Of a DNA stretch of 64,000 nt, positions 11,550-25,496 are shown piece after piece (the first letter of the stretch is position 1; each line of letters opens with the position of its first letter). Position numbers and translations under genes: made by a program. The notes below the pieces were generated by a model. That model saw only the letters and a program-made list of their open reading frames with translations, had not been told where the DNA came from and searched no databases. This stretch comes from Psoroptes ovis (Eukaryota > Arthropoda > Arachnida > Sarcoptiformes > Psoroptidae): the NCBI GenBank assembly GCA_002943765.1, contig PQWQ01000007.1:994501-1058500 (forward strand). Direction: 5' to 3'.

Positions 11550-13258
11550 ATTTTCATCGATATTTGAAATGAATGAATGAATGAACAAAACAAATAAATG
11601 TCCAATCGTTTCACTGGAACCTTATCAATTCGAAATAATGATGATGACCAAGTCAAACAAATTTGACATATGAATGGTGATCAAATATTTGTTACATGCA
11701 CGGATGATAATAATTCATATAATTCAAAATATATTTCGGCGAATCAATTTGGAAACACTGAAAAAAATTTGAAATTTTTTTCAAATTTTGAAAATTCATT
11801 AGTCAAACAACAATGATTTGCGTGTAAGGTTAACACAACACACAATAAAGGCTATGACTATTGTTGTTTGAAAATGTCAATGTTTGTTGTTGTTGATATA
11901 ACCTAATAATGACAATAATGATACTGAAGATGATCATCATCATCTCATCATATTTGGAAAAATTTTCATTTTCAAAAAAAAAAGAATTAAATTGAAATTT
12001 AAATTGTTTTAAATTTAATCAAATTTTCCATAGGATTTTCATTGTTTATGCAATGTTTTCATTTCGTGTTTGCATATAGATATGGCTTTGAATTTGATTT
12101 AATTGAATTGAATGAACTTGAATTTTGCTTATATTTTCGTCGAAAAAAAATTTCAATTTCACTGAAAATTTCATAATCTTATGAGATTTTGAAGCTCATA
12201 CGTTCATTTATGTTCGTAGATATTCATTTTTTTTCACTGTAAATTTGACTTTCTCAAGCCAATTTTCATTTGAAATCTTTGTTTTATTAGATTTTATTAT
12301 TTTTCTTCAGAAAAACATTATTTCAAACATTTCAGTGGCCATAACACACAAAAATACAAACGATTTCAAAGATTAATTTCGATTTTTCCATTCATCAATT
12401 TCGGCAAATTTCTAATGAATATTCAACTTATAATACTGAAATCAATGATTTGCACCATGCAATGAAATGATGCATTCATCAATGATTTCAAAGATTATAC
12501 AATTAAATTCATATCAATTATATTAATATTTCAAAATATACAAATACATCAGAATACATAAATATGAATAATATATAGATTAATGGATTATTAGATTAAT
12601 AATAGATCATTATCATCATCAAACATGGTGAATTGAAATATGTTCGTTGTATATTTTACGATAATTCATTTCAACTTAGTCAAACATAAACCATTTATAA
12701 AATTAATGTTTATAAACTGATACTAAGGTTATTAAAACATTAGTGAATTAGTGAATACACACACAGCCATAAATACTCATCAAAAAAAATGCCATAAACA
12801 AGTAGATCAAACATTGGAATAAATCATTTCCATTGATGATGATGATGATGATGATAATGGTTTCACAGTACAATTATCTTAATTCGTTTCAAGGGAGAGA
12901 CGTAGCGATATCTCCTCATCATCTTATGATGAACAATAATTGATGATGATAATTGGATAGAATAATAATGGATGCAAATAGAAATGAATGAAATGTGGAA
13001 AAATGAAACAAAAACTGAAATAAACTAAATTAAATCAGTGAAAATGAAAAGCTAAGACATCATTCAAGATGCACTCATTCAAGGTATTCATTGAATTATT
13101 ATTATTAATAAATAATAATAACGATGATAATAATCATAACAGGTAAAAATTTTCGAAATCATAAATTTGATTATCATAATCATAATCATAATCATTCATT
13201 TATAATAATAATGGTTAATAATTTAAAAAACATTCGAAATTATCATCAAAAAATATAT

Positions 13259-13341
13259 TTTTGGTTGTCCCATAAGTTTTTGCCGTTTTTTGAATTGAAA
13301 AAAAATTTAAAAAACGGCAAGAACTTATGGGACAGCCCAAT
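13259..13341. mobile_element. mariner-like MITE hairpin, palindromic CATAAG class
   Basis: The arms GGTTGTCCCATAAGTTTTTG and CAAGAACTTATGGGACAGCC are nearly perfect. The inner stem 'CCGTTTTTT/AAAAAACGG' surrounds a short A/T loop. Confidence 0.88.
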
Positions 13342-13692
13342 TTAATAATAAACATATTTAATAATGTATATGGGTTTTTTTATTTTTTTGATTCTAATTT
13401 CTCATGTTGTTGTTTTTAGCATCAATGTATTCATCAAGTGAAGTAATCAGTGCAGTAATCAACTGATCAACAACAACAACAACAGCCTGCAACAACGGCG
13501 AGCAACAACATGCCATAAATGGTAACAAACAATAATCAAATAATCATCATCATCATGTGAATATGTGTTGTTTGGTAGACATTTTCCTTTTTGATTATTT
13601 AATTTGATATTTTTTAGCGTGGATTTAGCCAGTCATCATCATTGTATTCAACAGCATCCAACAGCCATTTGGTTTTATATTTAAAAAAAATA

Positions 13693-13772
13693 TTAGGCTG
13701 TCCGAAAAGTTCATTTCGCTTAATCAATAGAGTTGCACATGAAAATCGGCCAGAACTTTACGGACAGCCTAA
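13693..13772 (-). mobile_element. mariner-like MITE hairpin, asymmetric class (reverse)
   Basis: The ends are TTAGGCTGTCCGAAAAG and CTTTACGGACAGCCTAA, with TA on both sides. The asymmetric centre is in reverse orientation (TTCATTTCGCTTAATC first, ATCGGCCAGAACTT last). Confidence 0.9.
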
Positions 13773-14117
13773 TATTTTTTAAAAATCATAATTAACAATG
13801 ATAATTCAATGTAAAAAAATAAAAAATTCAAGTGAAAGTTATTGTTTTTTATGATTTGTTTCCATTTATAAACATTAGTTTTACTTTTTCTTGCATTGAA
13901 CATGAATAAAACTAGCAAAATTTTCAAATTTGAAAATTTGAAAATGGAAAATGTGGAAAAATTCAAATAAAATTTCCATACATGCAACAAGTGTCATAAT
14001 ACATTCAATATAAACAAATCCAAGGGAATGGTGAAGCATCTTTGAAGTTTTCAAAATTTCAAATTTTTCAAATTTTGAATGGCAAATTTCAATCATTCTA
14101 TCATCGTCGATATCATC

Positions 14118-14250
14118 GATCATCAAATTGATTTGATCGATTGATTAGTTCAATGATTGATTGATTGGTCGATCGATTGATTTAAGTCTGTTTTTGCATC
14201 GAATTGAATCAATCAATCATTTTTCAAATCGATTGATTGATTGATTGAAA
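14118..14250. repeat. ATTGATTG/GATC simple-repeat patch
   Basis: Repeated ATTG and GATCGATTGATT units, in part self-complementary. This is a low-complexity patch of the type that recurs at 19175-19230 and 22310-22370. Confidence 0.6.
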
Positions 14251-15092
14251 ATCGAAAATGACCAAGAAATAGAAAAGAATCAATCTTGTTTATTTCTGGT
14301 TACATTGATGAGAATACCATCAATAATACCATCAATTTGATGATATCATCGATTGATTATTTTGAGATTTCAATCATTCGAAAAATTTGAATTCAAATAC
14401 GAAATTCTAATCAAAATTCATTGAACTCTTCAATGATATTGCGGTCCAAGATTGATATTTGCAATAGAAATCATTTTTTTGATTGAAATGTTTGTTTATG
14501 AATGTATAGATTTCTATCGATTATTTTAGGAAAAATTGGTCAAAAAATAAACACTTTCATTGGGTAAACCAGTAGATGAATAACCTTTGAAAATCATTAC
14601 ACATTTCATGTAATTTAACCATTTGAATCGGCAAAAATATCATTTTTTCTATGAAATTACCGGTAGCCGAATCAAATATAAATTATTATCATTTGCCATC
14701 ATGTGTAAATTCACATATAAATACATTTGAAAATAAAAGTTCAAAAAAATCAATCAAATGATTGATGATTTGATTTTCATTTTCGCTTTCATTCATTTGA
14801 CCAATTTAGCCCAAATGATGGAAAAATCAAATCATTTTTTTCGAATCTGTTTACATATATTGATAAATAAGTAAATAAATAAACCATAGAAAATGAAATG
14901 AAATTATTTATTATTCGGCTTTGGTCATTTCATTGCATTATAATGGCCATAAAATGGCTTTGCAGCTCTGCTCTGGCAGCAAACACCATTCGGCCAGTTC
15001 AAAGCCAGAAGGGTTATTGGTTGGCAAAAGCAATAATAATAATGATGATTTATTTTTCAATAATAATTTAGCATCCATTCATTTTATTTGAA

Positions 15093-15167
15093 AGCTGTCC
15101 GAAAAGTTGTTTTGGTCAAATCAATGAAAATACTGTTTGAAAATCGTCAAAAACTTATTGGACAAAG
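15093..15167. mobile_element. degenerate mariner-like MITE hairpin
   Basis: The short arms GCTGTCCGAAAAGTT and AACTTATTGGACAAAG are still inverted, but the outer TTAGG/CCTAA is lost and the centre is unlike either main class. It is probably an old copy. Confidence 0.6.
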
Positions 15168-15895
15168 GTTCAATTTTTATTATTTCATTGATTTTTCGTC
15201 AATATTTTTCATTGTTTTCAAACAAAAATAAATATGAAATAATTGTAATAAAAAAGAGGCAAAAACACACAAACAAAATAGACCAAATAAATAGACAAAT
15301 CAAAGGTAAAAATATTGAACTAAAACTAAAAATAGATGATGATGTGATGAATTAATAATAATAATAATAATCATAATAATAATTGTATGAAATTGCTAAA
15401 AGGTTGTTCAGTATTTTGTTCATTTGAAAATGTTGTTTGCAGGTTTTTCAATTTTTGCTTTGGCTGCAAATGCTTCAAACGCTTCTCTTCGACAGAAACA
15501 ATTGCAAATCGATCGAAGAAAATTAAACAAAATATGAAATATTGATCAATTCACCATGTTGCATTGTTTGCAATGCAGCAAAACTAGCAAAATAATAAAA
15601 CAAAACGAAAATATTTCACATGGAAATATATCAAAATGAATTGAAAATTCAAATAAATGTATTCAAATATCGGTGAAAATTGAATATTTGAATACAAATA
15701 TTTACATTATTCATGTGAAGATTTCATAAGATTATTTACAATCGATTGTATGAAATGGCCAATTGTTCAATTTCATGGGAATTCATAGGAAATGTTTGAT
15801 TTTCAAATTTTCGTAAATTTTCTTGAATTTTCAAATTTTGGAAATTTTACAAAATGTTTCAAGATGTGTCTCAAGATGTTTGGTCCATTCATTTA

Positions 15896-15979
15896 TTAGG
15901 TTGTCCGAAAAGTTATTGCCGATTTTCCAATCATTTTCTACGATATAATAACCAGCAAAAACTTTCCGGACAACCTAAT
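15896..15979. mobile_element. mariner-like MITE hairpin, palindromic class
   Basis: The ends TTAGGTTGTCCGAAAAG and CTTTCCGGACAACCTAA are flanked by TA. The centre is 'CCAATCATTTTCTACGATAT', the reverse complement of the centre seen in several other copies. Confidence 0.88.
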
Positions 15980-15984
15980 AATTC

Positions 15985-16018
15985 ATCATCTGTGTGTGTG
16001 TGTGTGTATGTGTGTGCA
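15985..16018. repeat. (TG)n microsatellite beside a MITE
   Basis: An interrupted TG dinucleotide run starts a few bases after the right end of the 15896-15979 hairpin element. Confidence 0.85.
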
Positions 16019-16817
16019 TTTGTTTGACAAGTTTGACAACAAGTTTGCATCAAGTGAAAGCCCTCACAAAAAAAAACCATTTGCAATTTACAAAGGCTAT
16101 TCCATTATCATCGAGTGCATCTTCTAAATTGCAAAATGCAAATCTTAATTAATTCCTCTTTGGTTGATTACTTGGGTTGACCGAAATTTTTTCTTTGGCC
16201 AACGACTTTGATCGCTGTTGGTTTAAAGCTTGGCTATAATTTGGTTGCATTTGCATAAATGGAAATAATGAGAGAAGACATCAACAGCAGCATCATCACC
16301 TGCAGCAGCTCAGGCAGCAGTAACAATGAAAATGACAAATCTTGAAAATGACAACAAGTAATGGTTTATTATACTCTCTTTAAGGTTAATTCGAGACACA
16401 TACACTCACAAAAAAAAGAAATTGACAATGTCACCGACAACAATTGAACAAAAAAGCAACCAAATTGTCAATGTACCATTTGTTTATTGTGCCCGATGAT
16501 GGATTTGATCATTGCTGGCTCTTCGAAGAGTTTACAAACAAAGAGCTAAGCAAATAAAATATTGTTTTGTTATTCGCGAAAATTGAAAATGTATGAGATA
16601 ATAAAATAAAAATAACTGCAGAATACACACACAGTCAATGACAATGATGAAAACCGAAAAAAATGGCAAAAAATAATGATGGAAATTTTAGCGATGGAAT
16701 GGAATGACAAACAGAACAAAACAAAACAAGGTTAAGTTTAATGATGATAATTTTTACTGTTTTTTTTTGCCATCCATCCATCCATTAGGTTTTTAGCTAT
16801 TCGATTGAGCATTTATT

Positions 16818-16899
16818 TTGGTTGTCCGTAAAGTTTTGGCCGATTTTCATGAGCAACTTTATTGTGATTAACCGTGATGAACTTTTCAGACAGCCTAAT
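16818..16899 (+). mobile_element. mariner-like MITE hairpin, asymmetric class
   Basis: The ends are TTGGTTGTCCGTAAAG and CTTTTCAGACAGCCTAA. The forward asymmetric centre has a small insertion (TTATTGTGATTAACCGTG). Confidence 0.85.
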
Positions 16900-18383
16900 G
16901 TATTTGAATATAAAAAAATCCATGTATTTCCATCCATTTCATTTTGACCATTGTTATTGTGTTTATAATATCAATGATAATGGTCATGGATATCTTATCG
17001 ATATTCATCCATTCATTCATTGTTTGTTTTAGGTTGCTTTTGGTATGGACAATGGACATAAAATGACCCTTTCAGAAGCCTTTTTCTTTTATCTTCAAAA
17101 CCCTATGGCCATTTAGTTTAAAAATAAATATTTGATCATCAATTATTTGGTCAACAAATGAATGATTATCATAGACTAAGTTATCTTTGAGCATCAACAA
17201 ATGAACAAAATGGAACTAAAAATGAAAATGAAATGATCATTTCAATCTTGATTTAGCCATTTGATTCGATTCAATGAAATATTAATGTTTACAAATGGAT
17301 GGATAACTCCCATTTTAAATTGATAAATTGAAATTAATTAATTCAAAAATCAATTAACCAACAGTAGTTAGCCAATGATTGCCACAGTGGCAATAATTTT
17401 TAACAAAACATGAACAGGTAGCACATGTTCATTGAAATTTGAAAAAATATCATTTTTCCAAAGCAAAAAACTTGTTTGAAATTTCAAACATTTTGAATTT
17501 CAAACAAGCAAATCGTATTCATTAAAACACATCGAATCATTCATTCATTTATTCAATCGAAATATTCGAATTGAAATATCCATTGAAAATGCATTGAAAA
17601 TACATAGGATTTACATTGAAAATTGCATTAAATCGATATGAAAAATGAATAAATATTTGCAATTTGTAAGGATTTACGATAATTTGTACCACGCTGACAA
17701 ATCATTGATATGATTGAATTCAAAATAAGAGAAAATGTCAAGATCATATCGTGGCCCAGTCGATCATTTTCGATTTTTTGGAGAAATTATTAATTGAATA
17801 AGTGACTCGACTCGAACTTCAATTGAAATCACTTAATCAAATTCATTTTTTTTCGGATTCGCTTGAATAATTGAACAAATTGTGATGAATTCACAAAAAT
17901 CGTTTGAATTGTTTTTGCTTGTTTGTCACTTTTTTTCCACTTATCATCTCGAGTATTTAATCAAGTAAAACTAATAATAATTATAATCTTTGACTTTGAT
18001 CGACTTTGAATCTCGAGTTTCATTTGTTTAATTCGTTTAATTGTTTTACTTGTTTTATTTTTTGTAATTTTCATTAACAAAGCAGTAAAACAAAACACTA
18101 GTAGCAAAGGGTGCTGCAAAGAGAAGCGAGAAATCGCAAATATGTTTGCCTGTTTACAATTTTGAAAGCTATGGAACAATATTAACAAGTTATGGAAAAT
18201 TACCTGTGTGTTTCAAAAAATCAATCAAAGATTTTTATCTTAAAGAAAAATTAATTCAACACAGAAAAACAACATTGAAATCAAATGCAATCAGATCATC
18301 ATCATCATCAAAAGATTTATACATAAATTAATGGCATCAAAAAAAATTGAGATTTGAAACATCAAAATTCAAATTCAAATATA

Positions 18384-18465
18384 TTAGATTGTCCGTAAAG
18401 TTCTTGACGATTTTCATGTGGCAACTCTATTGATTAAGCGGAATAAACTTTTCGGACAACCTAAT
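18384..18465 (+). mobile_element. mariner-like MITE hairpin, asymmetric class
   Basis: The ends TTAGATTGTCCGTAAAG and CTTTTCGGACAACCTAA are flanked by TA on both sides. The centre is in forward orientation and contains 'CATGTGGCAACTCTATTG'. Confidence 0.9.
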
Positions 18466-19941
18466 ACATCCAAAATGTAATCCAAAAGCTCATAATAATC
18501 AAATGTGGCGGTAAATGCTTGTATCTCCATGATGATTTAAATAAGAAAATCTTTAAATTTTAAAACAAATTTAAAAGATTAACCAATTGAAACAATCAAA
18601 AACAACAAATTACAAAATTACAAAATTCTACAAAATTTCTCTTTTACTTTGCTTTCCCCTTAACATCATCAATAAACATTATCTTGATTCGAAAAATGAT
18701 TCAAAAAATGATTCAAAGATTTGATCATTTAATCATTTAGATTTGATTTTTTTCGGTTAAATTTGTCATTAAATTTGTTATTATTATTAATTTGTGACAC
18801 TTTTGGTGCATCAATTCGGCATTTTTCTGTATTTTTGCTGCACCAAACGAAATTTGATCATAATAAATCATGGATTCAAAGGTATCAAATACGAAAAACT
18901 GGTAAAAACTTTGACAAATTGGCTACAAGATAATGATAATAATAATCGGTGGTTTATCAGATCGGTGATCGACCTGTGTTGATAATTTTCTTTAAATTTC
19001 TTATCACTTTTACTTCTTGAATGGAAAATTTCACTCAAATCTTAGACTTCAAAATGAAAATCGAAATTGAATTTAATCGAAATTTAATTTGTTTCATTTT
19101 ACTAATTCACATAATCAAATTTCGAACGATTCCGGTTTTCCCGCCAGAAATCATATGTTCAAATGATCAATCAATCGGCTGATTGATTGATTGATTAGTG
19201 ATTGATCATTGATCATTGATCAATGATCGATATTTTAATTGAAATAATTCATTCGAGAGCCAGAATGGGAAAATTTGATCAAATGATCGGTGATGTAGAA
19301 GAGTATTTTGGCCGAAAAAATCGAAAATATTCACAAAAAATATTTAAAATTGGAACAAAAACAATGATTCGTGAATTTCGTGTATTTTGAAAATTTCAAA
19401 AAAATTAAAAGGCACAAACCTTTGATTTCGGCATTTTTATTATCCGAATTTTCTGTGAAATTTTAATTATTTTTCTTCGTTTGTTTGAATTCACTGGGTT
19501 TTTATTTCTGAAAATTTCAATTAAATTCACCGAAAATCATGAAACAATTATTTTTTCTTCGGTAAAGATTGTCATGAATTTTGATTTGAAGAAAGATTGA
19601 TTCACAAACAGAAAATATTCACATCGAAACAATATTGATCGAAACACATAGACATTTGGAATTTGAAAAAAAAAATTTCGCTCCACTTTGTGATTATGTT
19701 TGAGTGCTGAATTAGAAATTGATCGAAAAATATGGTGTGGTGACCATTCGATTGAAAATGATCTTTGAAGATGATAATTGAATTGAATTGAAATTCACAT
19801 ATCACTTGAACGTTTGCAAACACTTGTGTTGATTTGTCTTGGTTGAATTGCTTGGTTTGGTCGTTGAGATTGAAATTGAATCAATCAAAGGCTTGTTCTA
19901 AAATGTGAAAATACAAAAAAACAGGAAAAAATGATTGAAAA

Positions 19942-20145
19942 CACGTGTTGACTATGTCAATTTCAATTGCAAAAATTAATCACCGAAATATTTTGACTTT
20001 GAATCATTGAAACTCAATGAATAAAAACTTTGAACAAAAACATTTATTTATTCAAAGTAAACTTTGGCTGATCACAATATCGATTGGTTGACTTGATTTG
20101 TTATAATTTAATTTTTGAAAAAAATAAAAAAATAAATCACACGTG
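19942..20145. promoter_or_regulatory. two CACGTG E-box palindromes
   Basis: ACACGTGTTG occurs at 19941-19950 and CACACGTGTTGT at about 20138-20149. The same CACGTG core with flanking ACA/TGT is found three times near the window start. This is a possible bHLH binding site; no function is shown by sequence alone. Confidence 0.3.
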
Positions 20146-20861
20146 TTGTTTATGGTTGAATCTTTGTGAAAAACTTCCATCAATCAATGCAGATTAATAC
20201 TGGATTCATTGCACAATTTCAATATTTCAATAAAAGAATATTTTCTCTTTGAATTTTTTTAAATTTTCAAATTCGGAATATCCAACAAATCACAAAAAAT
20301 AATGATTTGATTATGACTTTCGCTGAATCATCTTATAATGATCATAATCATCAATAAATAAATGAATGGAATAGAAATTGGAACTAAAATGCATTTGGAT
20401 GAATGGATGGATCATGAACAAACAATCATTCATTTGATTCATTTCATTTCAATGAGAATCATTCACAAGAGAAATTGAAACTAAAATGAAACTAAAATGA
20501 AATGAATTGAATTTTTGAAAATAATGAAGTAAATTGAATAATGATAATAATAATTTGAATTTTCCCAAATAAATTCAAATTGAAAGAGAAAATAATTTCT
20601 TTTTCTTCTTATTTTATTTTGAATTAAGCTAAGAAAATAAAAGAAAAATTCATTTTTCAAATTTTGATTTCATTTCGTTGTACCATTGTATACCATTGTA
20701 TACCATCATCATTATTATTATTATTCATATTTGAATTATCATCGGCAAATATGTACATGGAAACATGGAAACTTTCTCTTTTTCTTTTTTTTTCTTGGTT
20801 TCAAATAAACAAAAATTTCACTCTTCATATAATGTGATTCAAGAATTGTATGCTGAAAATA

Positions 20862-20941
20862 TTAGGCTGTCCGAAAAGTTCATTCGGCTTATTCGATAGA
20901 GTTACTGAAGAAAATCGGCAAAAACTTTTCGGACAACCTAA
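20862..20941 (-). mobile_element. mariner-like MITE hairpin, asymmetric class (reverse)
   Basis: The ends are TTAGGCTGTCCGAAAAG and CTTTTCGGACAACCTAA with a left-hand TA. The centre is reversed (TTCATTCGGCTTATTCGATA first). The next copy to the right is more than 11 kb away. Confidence 0.9.
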
Positions 20942-22311
20942 CATATTCAAAGCAACAGGTGTGATGAAGTAAGCCTCTTCATTTTTTTTCACTTTTTTCC
21001 GTTCCGTACGAAAAAAAACGACCTATTTTTTTTTTCTGTTTTTACGTCATGATAATTTATGGAGAGAAGAAGAAACACTTGTGATCATATACACACACAC
21101 ACGAACACTGTTTGTCTCACTTTCAGACCTTTAACAAGTAAAAATGAATTATGAGATGAAGAGTGAATTATCAACAACAATTGAATGAAACGATGATAAT
21201 GTTTGATGATACCAATGATAACAAAATGCCATCAATAAATGAAGCAAAAACAAAAACAATATCGTTTTGTTTATGTGAAATTGTTGTTTTTGTTTATCTG
21301 TTTTTGAATATTGTTTGAATATTGTTTGTTTGTTCATTGATCATCATTGATCATCATAATCATCGTTCAAACAAATACAAACAAATATGAATCATAATTC
21401 ATATTTGAATATTTGAATATTTCTTATTCAAATATAAAAGAGAAATCTTTATTATTATTATTGTTGTTTATTATTCACATTTTCAAATATCTTTTGATTG
21501 AACAACCATTATTCATTCAAATTTTAATTATTCAATCATCATTCATTTGTTTGAACCACCTTTTTTCTCCTATTTTAATTCAATTTGAATTTTGAATTTC
21601 AATTCCATTTCAGTTGTTTGGAATCTTATTCAATCGAGTCCATATAGTAGTTTATGATGATGCACATTTGTATGATGTAAACAACAACGCAAAACACAGA
21701 GTCAATTATCATAACTGATGCGGCGACTGCCGCTGCCGCTGCTGCTGTTGATTCGCTGTCGTTGATGATTATAATTGATGCTGTTAATGTGTGATTGTTG
21801 AACAAACATTATCATTGTTGCTATCAACAACATTTTTGATTTATATTTATCAAATTTACATTTGAATCATTATTATTTAGTCAGTTAGTTAGTACTTACA
21901 ATACTTACAAAGTATTATTCGCATATATTTACATGATTGTAAACATGATTCATACCTTTTGAACACATCTTTAGCCTTCTTCTTCTCCTTCGAAGAATTT
22001 CACATTGGGCAAAACCGTAAAAAAATTAATAAATCTTTGAATTTCGCATTTTGCATACTGAAAACACAAATGGCAGTGAGGAAACATACTCCACCTTGAT
22101 GATGAACAATGTAAAATTGTTGATTTTATGAATTTAAGAACAATAATCTTTGCGAAATTTCGAATTTTATTATCACATGATTTTTTGTCTTAGCCCTCAA
22201 AGGAGTGATAATATTCCAATGTTTTTCCAGAGATGATCCAAATACGATGATTGAGATAATATTTCCGCACATTATGCTTGATTTTAGGTGGATTTCGAAA
22301 GCTTTTGATTG

Positions 22312-22370
22312 GATCAATTGATCAATCAATCAATCGATTGATTGATCAAAATATTGATTGATCAATCAAT
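22312..22370. repeat. GATC/ATTG palindromic repeat
   Basis: Two adjacent self-complementary stretches built from ATTG and GATC. The right-hand one, ATTGATTGATCAATCAAT (22353-22370), is a perfect 18-bp palindrome. No relation to the hairpin elements was seen. Confidence 0.75.
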
Positions 22371-25300
22371 TGTGTGCTCAAGTTCTTCTTTGTACGAATC
22401 GATACTCCCAGATAAACAAGCGATGATATGGACAATCATTGAATCGATGAATTTTTGGATCAATGTTTTCAATTTTTGACTGATTTATAATCAATTTCCT
22501 CGATTGATTCATCTGAATTGATTTAATTAATTTTCCATTTTTTTTCATTGACATGACAATACTAATCATTATCAAAATATGTTATGGGAAAACAAACAAA
22601 TGATTTAAAATACTTTGAATTAATCAAAATATGTTTCTTTCATGAATCAATAAATTTGATTAGTTAGTCATGTGGTTTGATTATGTGGTTTTTTTCACGT
22701 AAATTTTTGAATTTGAATTCAAATTTTGAATTCAAATTCAATCTGAATCGAATGAATAATATGAAATGAATGAATGAAAAATAATATGAATTAATAATAA
22801 TTTCAAAGAAAAATCATTTTGAAACAAAAATACATTTGCAACATGTTTGTCAGTCAATCAGTCATCAGTCAATTCGCAGTATTAATAAAACAATAAACAT
22901 GAATTTCTTTGAAAATTGTTTCTTGATTCAAATACTTTTGATTTTAATTGAAACTGATTTGATGCAATGAAATTGAATTATAATTTTTCTGAATCATTTC
23001 GATTCTCTGCCAAAATGTATCTTGTATCTTTGATTCTTCATTCATACGAGCTAAATTGTTCATTTAAAATGATTGAAACACAATTCAATACCATGACAAA
23101 TATTTGATTAAAATGAAATGAATTCAATTCAATTTCATCATCATTATCATTTGATAATTAATTATTTTGTAAATTGGAAATAATCAATCTTTTTTTTCAA
23201 ATCAAAAATGATTTCCTTTGATTTCTTTTTCTGAAGAAGAAATTGTTTGATTGAAATGTTTTTGAATTGATTAATTTGCATTGATTTACATTGAATGAAA
23301 TTGGGAGAAAGAAAAATTTTTGGGAAATTCATTTTTGAATAATTAATTTGAATTTAAATTGATTAACTCGATTTGGAAAAATGTAACCATTTCATGCTGA
23401 AAATTCAAAGATTCATAATGATAATAATTAAATGATGATTAAAAATAATTATTTGAGCCTGTTTTTTGAACAATTTTTCCAGAAAAAAGGGAAATGAAAC
23501 TCATTGACATGAAGTTAAACGATTAAATGATTTTTGAAATGATAATTTCAAAAGAAAACAAAGCATCAGGATTCGATGTACAGCCGAAGATTATACCTGG
23601 TTATTTGCCTGGAAAGTTATCTTAAAAGTTTCTTAAATTTTTAAGAAAAAATTTCTTAAAAACTTTTAAACACAAAAGATTTAAAATTCTGATAAGTCAC
23701 AAACAATTAAAAACTTGATGAAACAATTTTCTTACATGGAAACATGTACTCAACTGTATTATGATCATCATTATTATTATTATGATTATTTGCCATGTTT
23801 TTCCATTCATTTTCACTGTTCAACAACGATTATGATCATCATTTGATGATTCTATATGATTATCATCATCATTCATTATTACTTTTCATGAATTGTTTTC
23901 GAGTAGAATGGTAGTTTTATGTTCTAAAGGGATTTTAAGTAATCATTTGCTGCATTGTGATGTTGAATTTTAAAGAAACTAATCAAAAATTTTGATTTTT
24001 AAAAAATATTCAACACGTTCGAACGTAGGTGCACTGATTGATGGATTATTATGGCCGAAAATGATTGTTTTCCATGGAAGACTTAGATCATAACGGATTC
24101 AAATACGTACAACATTGTTTTACATTATATCGGATGCAAAAATCAACACACAGAGATTAACGAATGTCTAAAAAAATGAATTAATTGTTCAACATATTCA
24201 ACAATAGAGAATCATTTCTAAATCATTTAAATGAATCTTTTTTTTGAACATATATATATTCAGCGTTAAATGGTCACGTTTTGACAGACGAATAATCATA
24301 ATAATAATAAGTGATTTATCAATCGATTTAAATGATTTTTTATGTTGAACAATTTTTGACCAATATAAATGTCGATTAACATTATGTTCAATTATTTGAT
24401 TCATTCATTTATCATTTATTGTCTTATTTAAATGATTACAAATGATAATATTAATATGTTCTTGTTTGTTGAAAATGGTAACAACAATAATAATGAATAA
24501 TCAAAATCAATCATTATTGATTCAAAAATCAATTCATTTTGAATTTTACAAATTCACAATGGATTGAATAGTGGAATGGTGGATTCATTCATTTATCAAC
24601 CATACAATTATCATTTGCCAAAAGAAGAAATAAATGAAAAGAAACTCGATTAATTTTGATTGATTTTTGTTTTTGTTTTGTATTCGTTTGATTTTGTTCT
24701 TGATTTCATTCATTTCAATCAAACATTGATTTTGAATTGATTTGAATTTTTTAGATTTTTCAAAATAAAAATAACTTAAGAAAAACAATATCATTTACCG
24801 ATGAAAACTGTTGTAATTTCATTTCTTAGGTATTTTAAAATCAGTCAAATTAAATTAAATCATGAAATTCAATGATAATCAATTGTTTTGTTTTTGTTTG
24901 TTTTTTGTTTTTTTTTTTTTTTTTTTGGTTTGAAAACAATTGATTTTGACCGATTTTTTCATTTTTACAATTTACCAGCTTAATTTTGACCATGTTCTGG
25001 CATTAAAAATAAAGCAAAAAACAACAACAAAAAAAAATTCAATAAACAATTGTTTATTGAATTTTTCGGTATAAATGCACTGAATTGTTAATTGGTAAAG
25101 TTGAAAATGTTGAAAAAATACGGCGGGAAATAAACCAGATTTTGGTTTTTAAAATTTTTCAAATTTTTTTTTCTCTCAAAAATGTAATGGACGAAAAAAT
25201 TGAAAATGAATCGATACGATCGATATTATCCCAAAGCCAATTAGCTACGACAACAACAACAACAACATCAACAAAGCTACGTGTTCGTAATTTTATTGGA

Positions 25301-25496
25301 TTTTTTTAGTTTTAATTCAGATTAATCAATGAAATGTTTGTCTGAATTAATCGAAATTAACTTGTTTTGATGATCATTCTCGAATCATATGTGATTTTAA
25401 GCTTTATTTTTCATATTTCCAAAGATATTCCCATTAGCAATCATTGCTTAATCATAATTAAAAACAAATTAAATTAAACGTTTTACAATAACAATA

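Larger units (their letters stand above)
10235..25496. other. 15-kb gene desert with hairpin elements
   Basis: No coding exon with recognisable homology or long codon-like frame was seen on either strand. The DNA is AT-rich with many ATTGATTG/GATC palindromic repeats (around 14118-14250, 19175-19230, 22310-22370), CAG/CTG-rich patches (11030-11060, 16280-16325, 21719-21760), a (GT)n tract and nine hairpin elements listed separately. It may include untranslated exons or regulatory DNA of the chitinase or GBF1 genes; a possible non-coding exon shape (AG at about 13420 to GT at about 13520) was seen but has no open frame. Confidence 0.55.

Noticed and set aside
13420..13520. AG...GT bounded segment that looks like an internal exon
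   Set aside because: Stops in all three frames; could only be untranslated, with no support.
14950..15015. Hairpin TGGCTTTG...CAAAGCCA that might be a microRNA precursor
   Set aside because: Only eight outer pairs and four inner pairs; too weak for a precursor call.
16174..16200. Possible half MITE (GGGTTGACCGAAATTTTTTC)
   Set aside because: Only one diverged arm; no inverted partner within 150 bases.
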